Assembly (NCBI GenBank): GCA_022841465.1
Contig: JALHRL010000001.1
Location: 1 to 64,000, forward strand
Origin: Bacteroidia bacterium
Lineage (GTDB): Bacteria; Bacteroidota; Bacteroidia; B-17B0; Aurantibacillaceae
DNA: 64,000 nucleotides
Reading direction: 5' to 3'
Shown here: positions 34,601-42,558 of the stretch, in pieces
Position numbering within the stretch: position 1 is the first letter of the stretch
Layout of the letters: every line of letters starts with the position of its first letter
Position numbers and translations under genes: made by a program
Notes under the pieces: generated by a model
Seen by the model: the letters and a program-made list of their open reading frames with translations, nothing else
Databases searched by the model: none
What the model was told of the DNA's origin: nothing

Positions 34601-34949
34601 TTATTCTGAATTTATACACAGTACCCGCACACAAAGGCCCCAATGGAATGGTTTGTTGAGGCATTACAAAAGGGGTACTTGTTTTGTTTACTTGTGCTGA
34701 CTGAAAAAAGAAAGGGGCAGCACCTGTAAAGGGTTTGTCGTTACAGGTTAATTCTACTTGTATAAAATAACCGGTACAAATCCACACATTGTTTAAAGTA
34801 GAGTTTAATATTAAATTGTTTCCTACTACGGTATAATTATTAATTGTAGGAACCGCTAAAGGAGTACATGCAAGTGATTTCTGAATAGAAATCATGCTCA
34901 ACAAAATCATAACAATTAAACCACGATTGTACTTCATTAAATTTTTCAT
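31635..34949 (-). CDS. Ig-like repeat protein with type B T9SS domain
   Basis: A 1104-residue secreted protein. I use the ATG at 34949 (MKNLMKYNRGLIVMILL); a longer frame adds 11 Lys-rich residues. After the signal peptide comes an N-terminal domain of about 130 residues, then about ten Ig-like/SprB-type repeats of about 80 residues each with the pattern ICxGxSxxLxAxGAxxYTWSP and a final TxYTVxG. The C-terminal about 85 residues (IPNVFTPNEDGLNDVFKVYG, then FDRWGELLHTT, then KNDVYAYLITF) are the gliding-associated CHU_C/type B sorting domain. Type B cargo is usually processed with PorP/SprF partners, not present here. A role in surface adhesion is likely. Confidence 0.88.
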   Translation of the reverse strand: MKNLMKYNRGLIVMILLSMISIQKSLACTPLAVPTINNYTVVGNNLILNSTLNNVWICTGYFIQVELTCNDKPFTGAAPFFFQSAQVNKTSTPFVMPQQTIPLGPLCAGTVYKFRIREGYGPFNQFSGWTAAVTFTTAGNFVQPIVTVAPNPVNICPPQTQQLTATVSNTCGGGPVTYTWSPATGLSCVNCPNPIASPNVSTTYTVRTSGGTTSCWTASTTVAVNVITVAPVVGTVTAPLSVCYGETATVAINTFSGNLQWYSSTTANGPWAPVVGANTLTTITPTLATTACYHASVVGCPNTLSSNTVCISVNPIPTITVNSPEICQGFSATLTANGAGNYTWSAGANIISPTSASVLPAVNTSYTVTGSALGCTSSAVADVTVHPTPNLNTSNVSICVAENLSLTATSVPGATFAWSGPLGFNSTLQDPVILNAQANMSGQYTVVATSTAGCIQTAFANVQITPLPTITVVGNNTVCSQGLNGSTNTVALGAGGAANFVWTLPAGYSAPNLNSNNIVVTPPLTDIMSVGTISVVGTSGTCSNSATFNLNVIPNPTISTTSASMCAGAGATITASGATSFTWSPSHGLSSSFGSPIIGNPTVTTMYSVIGTSLGCNSATDFANISVVPNPTVSITPFIPPICAGTSAILNANGATNYTWVPSVGQGSATSVALNITPMLTTSYFLIGEANTCTSTAVQIVTVIPLPTLIAIADKTTICSGESSNINANGASNYTWSPSNTLSSANSNFVSASPPISTNYTLIGNNGICTSSLIVTINVVPKPILEISINPNKICQGTSSSIFASGATNYLMSPGNSLNTTTSPFAIASPSVSTNYTIVGFNSSGTLTCSMTKEILLEVVPQVTASISNSATICLGQSVNLTADGSNTYLWLPKEGLNDNTLPNPVASPSVSTTYTVDVSNFGFCGAKATVYIKVNPTPTIQAGVNATYNSDEAMHIEAKGTGTITWVGGEGILCTSCPLTQIMPKANSCYLAQAINEFGCKAYDDVCIEVTHDYNVYIPNVFTPNEDGLNDVFKVYGTGISDITINIFDRWGELLHTTGDNERGWNGTFKGALCKNDVYAYLITFTSLSGKKHTHKGHVTLLK

Positions 34950-34979
34950 TTTTTTAAGCTTTATTTTTAAGCAAGTTAT

Positions 34980-34987
34980 CAAATGTA
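34980..34987 (-). promoter_or_regulatory. TACATTTG promoter element, surface operon
   Basis: On the minus strand TACATTTG lies about 31 bases before the ATG at 34949 and could drive the three-gene unit 34949-27954. Confidence 0.4.
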
Positions 34988-35110
34988 ATTTAAAGAAAAG
35001 GTAACCGCCAGTCTTTGTTAAGCCAAACCCACTAATTTATACAGCAATTTCACTCATTTAACACCTTAAACCCTTTTAGAATAAACAATGAATTGCTTCA
35101 TAGAATTCAT

Positions 35111-35118
35111 TATATTTG
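35111..35118 (+). promoter_or_regulatory. TATATTTG promoter element
   Basis: TATATTTG (TAnnTTTG), with TTG at 35093-35095, lies 18 bases before the ATG at 35136 and faces away from the surface operon. Confidence 0.45.
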
Positions 35119-35135
35119 AATTAAACATTTTATTT

Positions 35136-37724
35136 ATGAGAGTCATTTTTGCTGTTTTTATTTTGTTTACTTCGTTTTTTACTAAAGGACAAGCTTTTTT
35201 TAGTGGGTTTATAAAAAACAAGGGACAAATAATGAATCAATTTAACGCCCATAACGATGAAGTTCTGTACCAATTTAGTGGAAACGCTATTAAAATTCAA
35301 TTAAGAAAAAACGGATACTCTTATGAAGTTTTTAAAGCCGTAAACGCTAATTTAAATTCCGGTTCAGAAAAAACTATTTGCAAGCACAGTGCTAAAACCT
35401 CAGAAATTATAACACACAGAGTAGATGTAAAATTTAAGAACAGTTTAAGTTTAAAAGAAATTATAGAAGATCAAGAACCAAGCGGCACATTAAATTATGT
35501 AATTAACGGAAAAGAAACGTACAATCTGTCGACATACAAAAAAGTAGTGTATAAGAACGTGTATGAAAACATAGATGTTGAGTTTATAATTGGTAAAAAC
35601 AATTCGTTTAAATATAATTTTGTTTTAAACCCAGGAGCAAACATTAACGACATTAAAATGCTAGTGGAAGGGGCTAAAAACGTTTCCTTAACACAAAAAA
35701 ACGAACTGGAAATTGAAACCTCATTAGGGAAAATAAAAGACAACATACCTTTTAGTTATTATGTTAACACTCCGGAGCAAAACAACCCTGTTTATTTTAA
35801 ATTAAATAAAAACGAAATATCGTTTATCGCTCATCACAATTCAAAAGAAACGTTTATTATCGACCCAAGTTCAAATTTAATTTGGGGAAACTATTTAGGA
35901 GGAACGGCATTGGATTATCAAACAACTATGCATGTGGATGCGAATGATAATATTTACGTGGGGGGCTATACCTTTAGCACTTCAAATATTGCAACTACCG
36001 GTGTTTACCAAACTACGTTGAGCGGAAGTTTTGATTCATATATAATAAAAAGTAACACGTTTGGCATTGTACAGTGGGGAACTTATTTTGGAGGAACCAA
36101 TGTAGATGTAGTTTATGCAATTACCTCTGATGCTGCAGGAAATATTTACGCAGGCGGAGATACTTTTAGCACCTCTAACATTGCAACAGCCGGGGCGCAT
36201 CAAACTGTTTACGGTGGCGGTGTTGATGATTGTATGATATTTAAGTTTACTCCGGCCGGGCAAAGAATATGGTCTACCTACTACGGAGGTCTGGAACACG
36301 ACATCATTGGAAGTTTAACCATTGATAATAACAACGATTTAATTATTACCGGCCACACTGATAGTAATAATGATATAGCAACCAATGGAGCATATAGCAC
36401 CATTTACGCAACTAGTTATGATTGTATAGTAGCAAAATTTGATTCATCCGGAGTATTACAATGGGGAACGTATTATGGAGATACCGGTATTGATGAAGGT
36501 TGGGGAATTGCATGCGATGAGTTAAACAATATTTATGTTACCGGATTTACTTCCAGTTTATTTAATATAACCGCCGGTTCCCCACACCAAGCCTTTTATG
36601 GTGGCGGCTCTAACGATGCTTTTATTGCTAAGTTTAATACTGCAGGAAATACTTTAATTTGGGGCACTTATTATGGAGGCAATGGTGAAGATGCAGCAAC
36701 TGCGCTTCGTTATAATGGCTCAGGGTTTATTTATATTGTTGGTAACACAAATAGCACCGCTAATATTTCAACAGCCGCGTCTCATCAACCAACAATCGCT
36801 AGCGCCGAAGATGCATATTTTGCAAAATTTGATTTAAACGGAGTTCAACATTGGGGCTCTTACTTTGGTGGAGATGAATCGGATTATGTTTACGACTTAT
36901 ACATCAATTCAAATAAAGAAATTTTATTTTGTGGAAATACGCTTAGTACATTTGGAATTAGCACCACAGGAGCCTACCAACAAAGCATTGCTAACACCAG
37001 CAATTACGACGCATTTTTTGCAAAGTTTTCTGCGGCAGGTAATCAATTAATAGGAACCTATTACGGAGGAGTAGAATCAGAAAACGCAAGAGCAATAGCA
37101 ATGGATAGCCAGGGAAAAGTTTATTTGGCGGGCGAATCAACAAGCTCTGTTGGAATTTCTAATGCAAATTCAACGTATACATTATATAATGGCGGACAAG
37201 ATGCTTTTTTAGCAAAATTTTGTGTTGAAGGTAAAAGACCAATTACTCCGGCGGGCACCAGCTCTCTTTGCTTGGGCGATTCTATAGTAATTTCAGCGCC
37301 GCTTGGTTATCAATCGTACACCTGGAACACTTCACAAACAACCTCTTCAATTGTTGTAAATTATACAACTGCAACAGGAAGTTTTACTTATTTTGTTACT
37401 GTGGTAGATGAAGATGGTTGCGATGGTTATTCAGACACCATTCAAGTAAACGTTTTAGATTGTGCAACCGGAATTTCAGAAAACAGTGACGAAAGTTTTA
37501 TTAGTGTGTTTCCTAACCCAAATAACGGTTTATTAAAAGTAAATTCATCCGACTTAAACACCTATTTTGTTATAAAACTTTACAACGCTCAGGGGAAAAT
37601 AATTTTACAAAAAAGTGCTTACGCCCAAGAAACCTTAAATTTGCAAGAAGTTTCGCCGGGCATTTATTTTTTAGAAATAAAACAAAACGGCACAACAGAA
37701 ACTAAAAAAATCATCAAACAATAA
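35136..37724 (+). CDS. SBBP-repeat T9SS protein
   Basis: An 862-residue exported protein. The ATG at 35136 starts the signal peptide MRVIFAVFILFTSFFTKGQ. Residues about 25-250 form a DUF7948-like N-terminal domain (FIKNKGQIMNQFNAHNDEVLYQF, VEFIIGKNNSFKYNFVLNPGAN). Residues about 255-710 hold about seven SBBP propeller repeats with the pattern WGTYYGG-x-D and NIYVxGxTxS then IAKF. A short Ig-like segment (LCLGDSIVISAPLGYQSYTW) follows. The last about 75 residues from VFPNPNNGLLKVN to TKKIIKQ are a type A sorting domain. It ends 50 bases before paaC. Confidence 0.87.
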   Translation: MRVIFAVFILFTSFFTKGQAFFSGFIKNKGQIMNQFNAHNDEVLYQFSGNAIKIQLRKNGYSYEVFKAVNANLNSGSEKTICKHSAKTSEIITHRVDVKFKNSLSLKEIIEDQEPSGTLNYVINGKETYNLSTYKKVVYKNVYENIDVEFIIGKNNSFKYNFVLNPGANINDIKMLVEGAKNVSLTQKNELEIETSLGKIKDNIPFSYYVNTPEQNNPVYFKLNKNEISFIAHHNSKETFIIDPSSNLIWGNYLGGTALDYQTTMHVDANDNIYVGGYTFSTSNIATTGVYQTTLSGSFDSYIIKSNTFGIVQWGTYFGGTNVDVVYAITSDAAGNIYAGGDTFSTSNIATAGAHQTVYGGGVDDCMIFKFTPAGQRIWSTYYGGLEHDIIGSLTIDNNNDLIITGHTDSNNDIATNGAYSTIYATSYDCIVAKFDSSGVLQWGTYYGDTGIDEGWGIACDELNNIYVTGFTSSLFNITAGSPHQAFYGGGSNDAFIAKFNTAGNTLIWGTYYGGNGEDAATALRYNGSGFIYIVGNTNSTANISTAASHQPTIASAEDAYFAKFDLNGVQHWGSYFGGDESDYVYDLYINSNKEILFCGNTLSTFGISTTGAYQQSIANTSNYDAFFAKFSAAGNQLIGTYYGGVESENARAIAMDSQGKVYLAGESTSSVGISNANSTYTLYNGGQDAFLAKFCVEGKRPITPAGTSSLCLGDSIVISAPLGYQSYTWNTSQTTSSIVVNYTTATGSFTYFVTVVDEDGCDGYSDTIQVNVLDCATGISENSDESFISVFPNPNNGLLKVNSSDLNTYFVIKLYNAQGKIILQKSAYAQETLNLQEVSPGIYFLEIKQNGTTETKKIIKQ

Positions 37725-37774
37725 ATAGATACTAATAAAATAGGTAAATTAGCGCCTTTCAATTTCAAAACATA

Positions 37775-38533
37775 ATGGCACAAAACAATCCCTTATACAA
37801 TTTTGTACTTAAAATTAGCGACGATAGTTTAATTACCGCACAACGCCTTAGCGAATGGACCGGACACGGCCCTTTTTTAGAAGAAGATTTAGCACTTACC
37901 AATATAGCTTTAGATATTTTTGGAAGAGCCAAAGCGCTTTTAGAATATGCGGCAAAATTAGAAGGGAAAGGCAGATCGGAAGATGATTTAGCTTTTTTTA
38001 GAAATGAAAGACAATACACCAACGCGTTAATTTGTGAATTACCTAAAGGGGATTATGCGAAAACAATTTTAAGATTGGCATTTATAAACGCTTACGATTT
38101 TTTATTGTATTCCCAATTAGCAAAAAGCAAAGACGAGACATTGGCAGGAATTGCAGCAAAATCTATAAAAGAAATTACTTATCATAAACGTCACACCTTT
38201 AGTTGGGTACTTAGGTTTGGTAATGGTACCGATGAAAGCAAACAACGTTTAAGCGATGCCATGAATGATTTGTGGCGTTACACCGGCGAACTTTTTGAAA
38301 GCACCCAAGAAGATAGCGATTTAGCTAAGGAAAACACTGGTGTTGATTTTTCAACTTTAAAAAGCGCCTGGGAAAAGGAAATAAACACCTTGTTGCAGCA
38401 AGCCAATTTATCTATTCCTGAAAACACCTTTATGCAAACGGGTGGCAGAAAAGGAATTCACACAGAACATTTAGGATACTTATTATCAGAAATGCAGGCA
38501 TTACCAAGAATGTTGCCTGATGCAAAATGGTAA
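37775..38533 (+). CDS. paaC: Phenylacetyl-CoA epoxidase subunit PaaC
   Basis: The 252-residue structural subunit that pairs with PaaA in the epoxidase. The blocks LSEWTGHGPFLEEDLALTNIALDIFGRA, DDLAFFRNERQYTNAL, EITYHKRHTFSWVLRFGNGTDES and LLSEMQALPRMLPDAKW identify it. It lacks the full di-iron ligand set of PaaA, as expected. It is separated from paaAB by four large surface-protein genes, whereas paaA, B and C are usually adjacent. It starts 50 bases after the SBBP protein. It is followed by a tiny membrane-peptide frame, not by paaD. Confidence 0.93.
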   Translation: MAQNNPLYNFVLKISDDSLITAQRLSEWTGHGPFLEEDLALTNIALDIFGRAKALLEYAAKLEGKGRSEDDLAFFRNERQYTNALICELPKGDYAKTILRLAFINAYDFLLYSQLAKSKDETLAGIAAKSIKEITYHKRHTFSWVLRFGNGTDESKQRLSDAMNDLWRYTGELFESTQEDSDLAKENTGVDFSTLKSAWEKEINTLLQQANLSIPENTFMQTGGRKGIHTEHLGYLLSEMQALPRMLPDAKW

Positions 38534-38548
38534 TTAATTTATTTTGAA

Positions 38549-38659
38549 GTGTCAAACTTTAAAGAAACCTGGAAAAAACTATCGCCTTATTTTGTTGATG
38601 TTTGGCAGTATCTGGTAATAATTGTTATTATGATAATTGCCGCCATTTTTATTTTGTAA
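38549..38659 (+). CDS. Possible 36-residue membrane peptide
   Basis: A short open frame with a GTG start 15 bases after paaC: VSNFKETWKKLSPYFVDVW, then one strongly hydrophobic helix (LVIIVIMIIAAIFIL) to the stop. A charged amphipathic head followed by a single transmembrane helix is the pattern of small membrane-complex subunits. No homologue is recalled, no good ribosome binding site is seen and the start is not ATG, so existence is uncertain. It could be cotranscribed with paaC. Confidence 0.35.
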   Translation: MSNFKETWKKLSPYFVDVWQYLVIIVIMIIAAIFIL

Positions 38660-38694
38660 ACGCTCTTCCTTTTCGGCATTCAAATTATAAACGT

Positions 38695-38702
38695 ATCTTT
38701 GT
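38695..38702 (+). promoter_or_regulatory. TATCTTTG promoter element, gmk
   Basis: TATCTTTG ends 2 bases before the ATG at 38705, so the gmk transcript is predicted to be leaderless, like that of dxs. Confidence 0.5.
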
Positions 38703-38704
38703 GC

Positions 38705-39292
38705 ATGGCAAATGGTAAGTTAATTATTTTTGCAGCCCCATCAGGCTCCGGTAAAACTACCATTGTGCGCCATTTATTAAGCAAATTCCCCAACAATTTA
38801 GAGTTTTCTATTTCTGCAACCACGCGCGAAAAACGTGTTGGGGAAGTAAATGCGAAAGATTATTACTACTTAAGTTTAGAAGATTTTAAAAAGAAAATTG
38901 CCAATAACGAATTTTTAGAGTGGGAGGAAGTTTACGCAGGAACCCGATACGGCACACTTCGTGCTGAGGTTGAAAGAATTTGGGCAAAAGGCAAAGCGGT
39001 TATTTTTGATATAGATGTAGAAGGTGGTTTAAATTTAAAAAATCAGTTTAAGCAAGATGCGCTAAGTGTTTTTGTAATGCCTCCCAGTATAAAAATTTTA
39101 GAAGAACGATTAAACTCCCGCAGTACCGACAGCCCCGAAAGCATAGCCCGCCGCGTTGCCAAGGCAGAAAAAGAATTAAAAACAGCCGAGCTTTTTGATT
39201 GCTTTATTTTAAATGAAGTGTTAGAAGAAGCTTTAGAAAAGGCAGAAGAAGTGGCTGCTAATTTTTTAAAAATCACTTCTAAATCAAAATAA
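38705..39292 (+). CDS. gmk: Guanylate kinase
   Basis: A 195-residue kinase that phosphorylates GMP to GDP with ATP. The P-loop APSGSGKTT is at about residues 9-17. The GMP-binding region has STTREKRVGE-like SATTREKRVGEVNAKDYYYLS, and FLEWEEVYAGTRYGT is the conserved core. I start at the ATG at 38705; a TTG two codons earlier is unlikely. It is transcribed alone, ends at a bidirectional terminator and converges with the DUF5606 gene. Confidence 0.95.
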   Translation: MANGKLIIFAAPSGSGKTTIVRHLLSKFPNNLEFSISATTREKRVGEVNAKDYYYLSLEDFKKKIANNEFLEWEEVYAGTRYGTLRAEVERIWAKGKAVIFDIDVEGGLNLKNQFKQDALSVFVMPPSIKILEERLNSRSTDSPESIARRVAKAEKELKTAELFDCFILNEVLEEALEKAEEVAANFLKITSKSK

Positions 39293-39293
39293 A

Positions 39294-39317
39294 AAAAGCG
39301 CAATTTCTCGCGCTTTT
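39294..39317. terminator. Bidirectional terminator gmk/DUF5606
   Basis: AAAAGCGC pairs with GCGCTTTT around an 8-base loop, with an A-run before and T-rich sequence after, between two convergent genes. Confidence 0.75.
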
Positions 39318-39340
39318 ATATTTCTATAATTACTAAAAAA

Positions 39341-39883
39341 TTAAGCAGTACCGGTTTTTCTAACACCTGAAGTTTTCTTTACTCCCACTGCTGTTTTTGC
39401 TTTAACTGTATCTTTTCCAATAGTAGTTTTAGCTTTAGTTTTATCATCAGAAGCCTTTAAGGCTTTTGTTTTGTCTTCGTTGTTTTTATTTTCTTCTTCT
39501 GTTTTTAAATTGCCTGTAACTTGTAAAATATTGTACCAGCTAAATAATTTACGCATGTTGCTTACATAAACGCGTTCTTTATCGTAATCAGGTAAAATTT
39601 GGGCAAAATATGCTTCTACGGCTTTATCATCTGCTTTGTGATCAACAGCAGGCCCGCCTTTTTCTTTGTCAAAAATAGCAGTAACAATTTCGTTTAAGGG
39701 CTTATCATCACCTTTTGTAAACATGCTAATATCACTTAAAGTAGAAACTTTTGTAGTGGCATAAACATTTAAACGTTTTTTATCTTGTAAGCCTTCTACA
39801 ATAATTCCATTTTTGCTTTGTGCAATAATTTTAAATAAGCCGGGTTGTCCGGTTATAGAAATAAATCCTGTTAGGTCAATCAT
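39341..39883 (-). CDS. DUF5606 domain protein
   Basis: A 180-residue cytoplasmic protein conserved in Bacteroidota. The ATG at 39883 gives MIDLTGFISITGQPGLFKI; an upstream TTG would add eight residues. The N-terminal 125 residues are the DUF5606 domain (NGIIVEGLQDKKRLNVYATTKVS, then SNMRKLFSWYNIL). The C-terminal about 50 residues are Lys/Thr/Ala-rich and repetitive (KTKAKTTIGKDTVKAKTAVG), likely disordered and basic, possibly binding nucleic acid. Function unknown. Transcribed from a TTTG-N18-TATATTTG promoter. Confidence 0.85.
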   Translation of the reverse strand: MIDLTGFISITGQPGLFKIIAQSKNGIIVEGLQDKKRLNVYATTKVSTLSDISMFTKGDDKPLNEIVTAIFDKEKGGPAVDHKADDKAVEAYFAQILPDYDKERVYVSNMRKLFSWYNILQVTGNLKTEEENKNNEDKTKALKASDDKTKAKTTIGKDTVKAKTAVGVKKTSGVRKTGTA

Positions 39884-39904
39884 TATCTTTGTTTTTAGGG
39901 ATAA

Positions 39905-39934
39905 CAAATATAAGTTTTTCTTAGCTTTTACAAA
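39905..39934 (-). promoter_or_regulatory. TTTG-N18-TATATTTG promoter
   Basis: On the minus strand TTTG (39934-39931) and TATATTTG (39912-39905) are 18 bases apart, a close consensus match, with the DUF5606 ATG 21 bases on. Confidence 0.6.
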
Positions 39935-39955
39935 TAATTATTTAAATTTATTTTT

Positions 39956-41143
39956 TTGTCACAAAAGCCCGATATTCAGTTAAATAAAGAGGATTTACAT
40001 CTTTTTTTAAACGAATATTTTGCCTATTACCTAACGCTTAACAGCTATTGGAAAAACATTTTTGTGGCGCGCGTTCTGCAATTTATAGATTCAAAAGGAA
40101 TACACGGCGCCGATGGATTTACCGTTAACAATAAGGTGAGGGCAATAATAGCGGCCTCTGCCGTTCAACTAACGCTTGGTTTAGAAACCTGGGATTACGA
40201 TTATTTTCAAGATATTATTATTCACCCTAAAGTATATGTAAACACCTCCACTAACCAATTACACAAAGGTGAAACCAATCTGGCGGGTTATGTGCGCTTA
40301 AGCTGGAAAAGTTTTATAGAAGGGTATAAAAACCAACACGATAATTTAAATTTAGGGATACATGAGTTTTCGCATGCCTTAAGGTTTAACGGAATTAGGG
40401 GAAACGACGAGGATTATTATTTAAAATATTTTTTTATTATTTGGTTGGGCACAGCCTATGAAGCACATTACCATTTAAAACAAGGCAAACAAACTATTTT
40501 TAGAGCATACGGCGGCACCAATATAAACGAGTTTATTAGTGTTTGCATGGAACATTATTTTGAGTCGCCCGAACAAATAAAAGAGCATTACCCTTTGTTG
40601 TATTACAATACGGCCATCCTTCTCAATCAGGTTACTGTAAATAATATTACCGAAATAAATATCCGCGAAAAATATTTACATCTAAAAAATCAATTAGCTA
40701 ATCCAATAAAAAACCGTGAGTTAAAAACATCTTTTATTCATTCTCCTTCCATTTCTTTACTGGGCATTACCGGAACATTGTTTTTAATTACAGGCATTTC
40801 TTCCGGTTTTTTCTCAGGCCCATCTCTTACTTTACTCCTTCTTACTGTTTTGTTTTATTTACGCATAGATTTTTACAACGTTAGCGTAAGTATAAAAAAC
40901 AACGAGCTTGAGTTTAAAAAGGGAATTTTAGTTTTTAAATACAGAAAACCAAATAAAGCCATGATTTCGCAACTCATTAGTTTAAGCGTTAATAAATACA
41001 ACAAAACAGCCGCTTTAACATTTATGTATTTTAATTTAGCCGATAATCATTTCTACGAAGAGGAAACAGGGTGTGGTTTAAACGATGCAGAAGAACTTTT
41101 AAGCGAATTTAAAGCGAATAAAGTGCCTGTTAAAAGGATTTAA
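39956..41143 (+). CDS. MtfA-like zinc peptidase with membrane C-terminus
   Basis: A 395-residue protein. Residues about 10-245 match the MtfA (M90) metallopeptidase family: the zinc motif HEFSH is at 136-140 and the downstream Glu-bearing segment NINEFISVCMEHYFESPEQ at about 189-207. Residues 266-284 and 289-302 form two adjacent transmembrane helices, followed by a C-terminal domain of about 90 residues that looks like a short PH-like beta region (LEFKKGILVFKYRKPNKAMI). Classical MtfA is soluble and about 265 residues. The start is a TTG (39956); no better in-frame ATG exists upstream. Substrate unknown. Confidence 0.78.
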   Translation: MSQKPDIQLNKEDLHLFLNEYFAYYLTLNSYWKNIFVARVLQFIDSKGIHGADGFTVNNKVRAIIAASAVQLTLGLETWDYDYFQDIIIHPKVYVNTSTNQLHKGETNLAGYVRLSWKSFIEGYKNQHDNLNLGIHEFSHALRFNGIRGNDEDYYLKYFFIIWLGTAYEAHYHLKQGKQTIFRAYGGTNINEFISVCMEHYFESPEQIKEHYPLLYYNTAILLNQVTVNNITEINIREKYLHLKNQLANPIKNRELKTSFIHSPSISLLGITGTLFLITGISSGFFSGPSLTLLLLTVLFYLRIDFYNVSVSIKNNELEFKKGILVFKYRKPNKAMISQLISLSVNKYNKTAALTFMYFNLADNHFYEEETGCGLNDAEELLSEFKANKVPVKRI

Positions 41144-41185
41144 ACTTGGATTTTTGTTTATATTTACCTCTCTAAAACTTAATGA

Positions 41186-42475
41186 ATGAAGTACGCTGAA
41201 ATTCCTAACGGATTATTTATTGATAACCGAAATAAATTTAAAAACCATTTAAAACCAAATTCCTTAGCCGTTTTTTTTAGCAATGATATTATGCCAACAA
41301 ACGCAGATGGCACTATGGGCTTTAAACAAAACAGCGATTTGTTTTATTTAACAGGAATAGATCAAGAAGAAACTATATTAGTAATTTTCCCCGATGTAAA
41401 AGACGGAAAACATACAGAGGTTTTGTTTATTAAAGAAACCAGCGAATTAATTGCTGTTTGGGAAGGAGCTAAACTCACGAAAGAAGAAGCTACCCAAGTA
41501 AGCGGAATTAAAAATATTTATTGGCATCACGAATTTGAAAAGGTTTTTAAAACATTTGCTTATCAAGCAGAAAACATTTATTTAAACAGCAACGAACATA
41601 CTCGCAACAGTAACGAAACCGAAACAGCTGAAGACAGGTTAAACGCCAAGCTACGCGCTAAGTTTCCATTGCACTCCATTTATAGATGCGCACCAATTAT
41701 GCATAAAATACGCGCCATTAAAAGTGCATACGAAATTGAATTAATGCAAAAAGCCTGTGATATTACAGAGCTTGGTTTTAGAAGATTGCTGAAGTTTGTA
41801 AAACCCGGCGTACACGAACACGAAATTGAAGCAGAGTTAATTCATGAATTTATAAGAAACAGAAGCAAGGGCTTTGCATACGGACCAATAATTGCTGCAG
41901 GAAAAAACTCTTGTGTTTTACATTATATTGAAAACAATAAAGAATGTAAAGATGGCGATATTTTATTATTAGATGTTGCTGCCGAATACGCCAATTATGC
42001 AAGTGATTTAACTCGCGTATTGCCAGTAAACGGAAAATTTACCAAGCGTCAGAAAGAAGTTTATAACGCGGTACTTCATGTAAAAAACGAAGCAACAAAA
42101 CTATTAGTTCAAGGAAACACTTTTGAAAAATACAACAAAGCAGTAGGTGAATTAATGACAGAACAATTAATAAAATTGGGATTAATTAAAACCGATGATG
42201 TAAAAAAACAAAATCCTAATTGGCCCGCTTACAAAAAATATTTTATGCACGGAACATCGCATTTTTTAGGTTTAGATGTACACGATGTTGGTTTCTTTCA
42301 CGAACCAATGCAAGCAGGAATGGTGTTTACCGTTGAGCCCGGCATTTATATCCCTGAAGAAAATTTAGGAATTCGCTTAGAAGATAATATTTTAGTGACT
42401 ACTTCGGCGCCGGTAAATCTTATGAAAAATATTCCTATTGAAGCCGACGAAATAGAATTTTTAATGAACGCATAA
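41186..42475 (+). CDS. pepP: Xaa-Pro aminopeptidase (aminopeptidase P)
   Basis: A 429-residue metalloenzyme that removes an N-terminal residue before proline. The N-terminal creatinase-like domain (about 1-170) precedes the pita-bread catalytic domain. The five metal ligands are visible: Asp263 and Asp274 (LLLDVAAEYANYASDLTR), His359 (HGTSHFLGLDVHD), Glu384 (VEPGIY) and Glu399 (IRLEDN). Length and motifs match the bacterial enzyme. No signal peptide, so it acts in the cytoplasm. It is 42 bases after the MtfA-like gene. Confidence 0.95.
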   Translation: MKYAEIPNGLFIDNRNKFKNHLKPNSLAVFFSNDIMPTNADGTMGFKQNSDLFYLTGIDQEETILVIFPDVKDGKHTEVLFIKETSELIAVWEGAKLTKEEATQVSGIKNIYWHHEFEKVFKTFAYQAENIYLNSNEHTRNSNETETAEDRLNAKLRAKFPLHSIYRCAPIMHKIRAIKSAYEIELMQKACDITELGFRRLLKFVKPGVHEHEIEAELIHEFIRNRSKGFAYGPIIAAGKNSCVLHYIENNKECKDGDILLLDVAAEYANYASDLTRVLPVNGKFTKRQKEVYNAVLHVKNEATKLLVQGNTFEKYNKAVGELMTEQLIKLGLIKTDDVKKQNPNWPAYKKYFMHGTSHFLGLDVHDVGFFHEPMQAGMVFTVEPGIYIPEENLGIRLEDNILVTTSAPVNLMKNIPIEADEIEFLMNA

Positions 42476-42558
42476 ACTATTTAGGAATACAATTGTTTCT
42501 TATTTAGGCAATTGACAAACCAACATTAATTCACTAAATTTATACTTCAATCAGTTAA

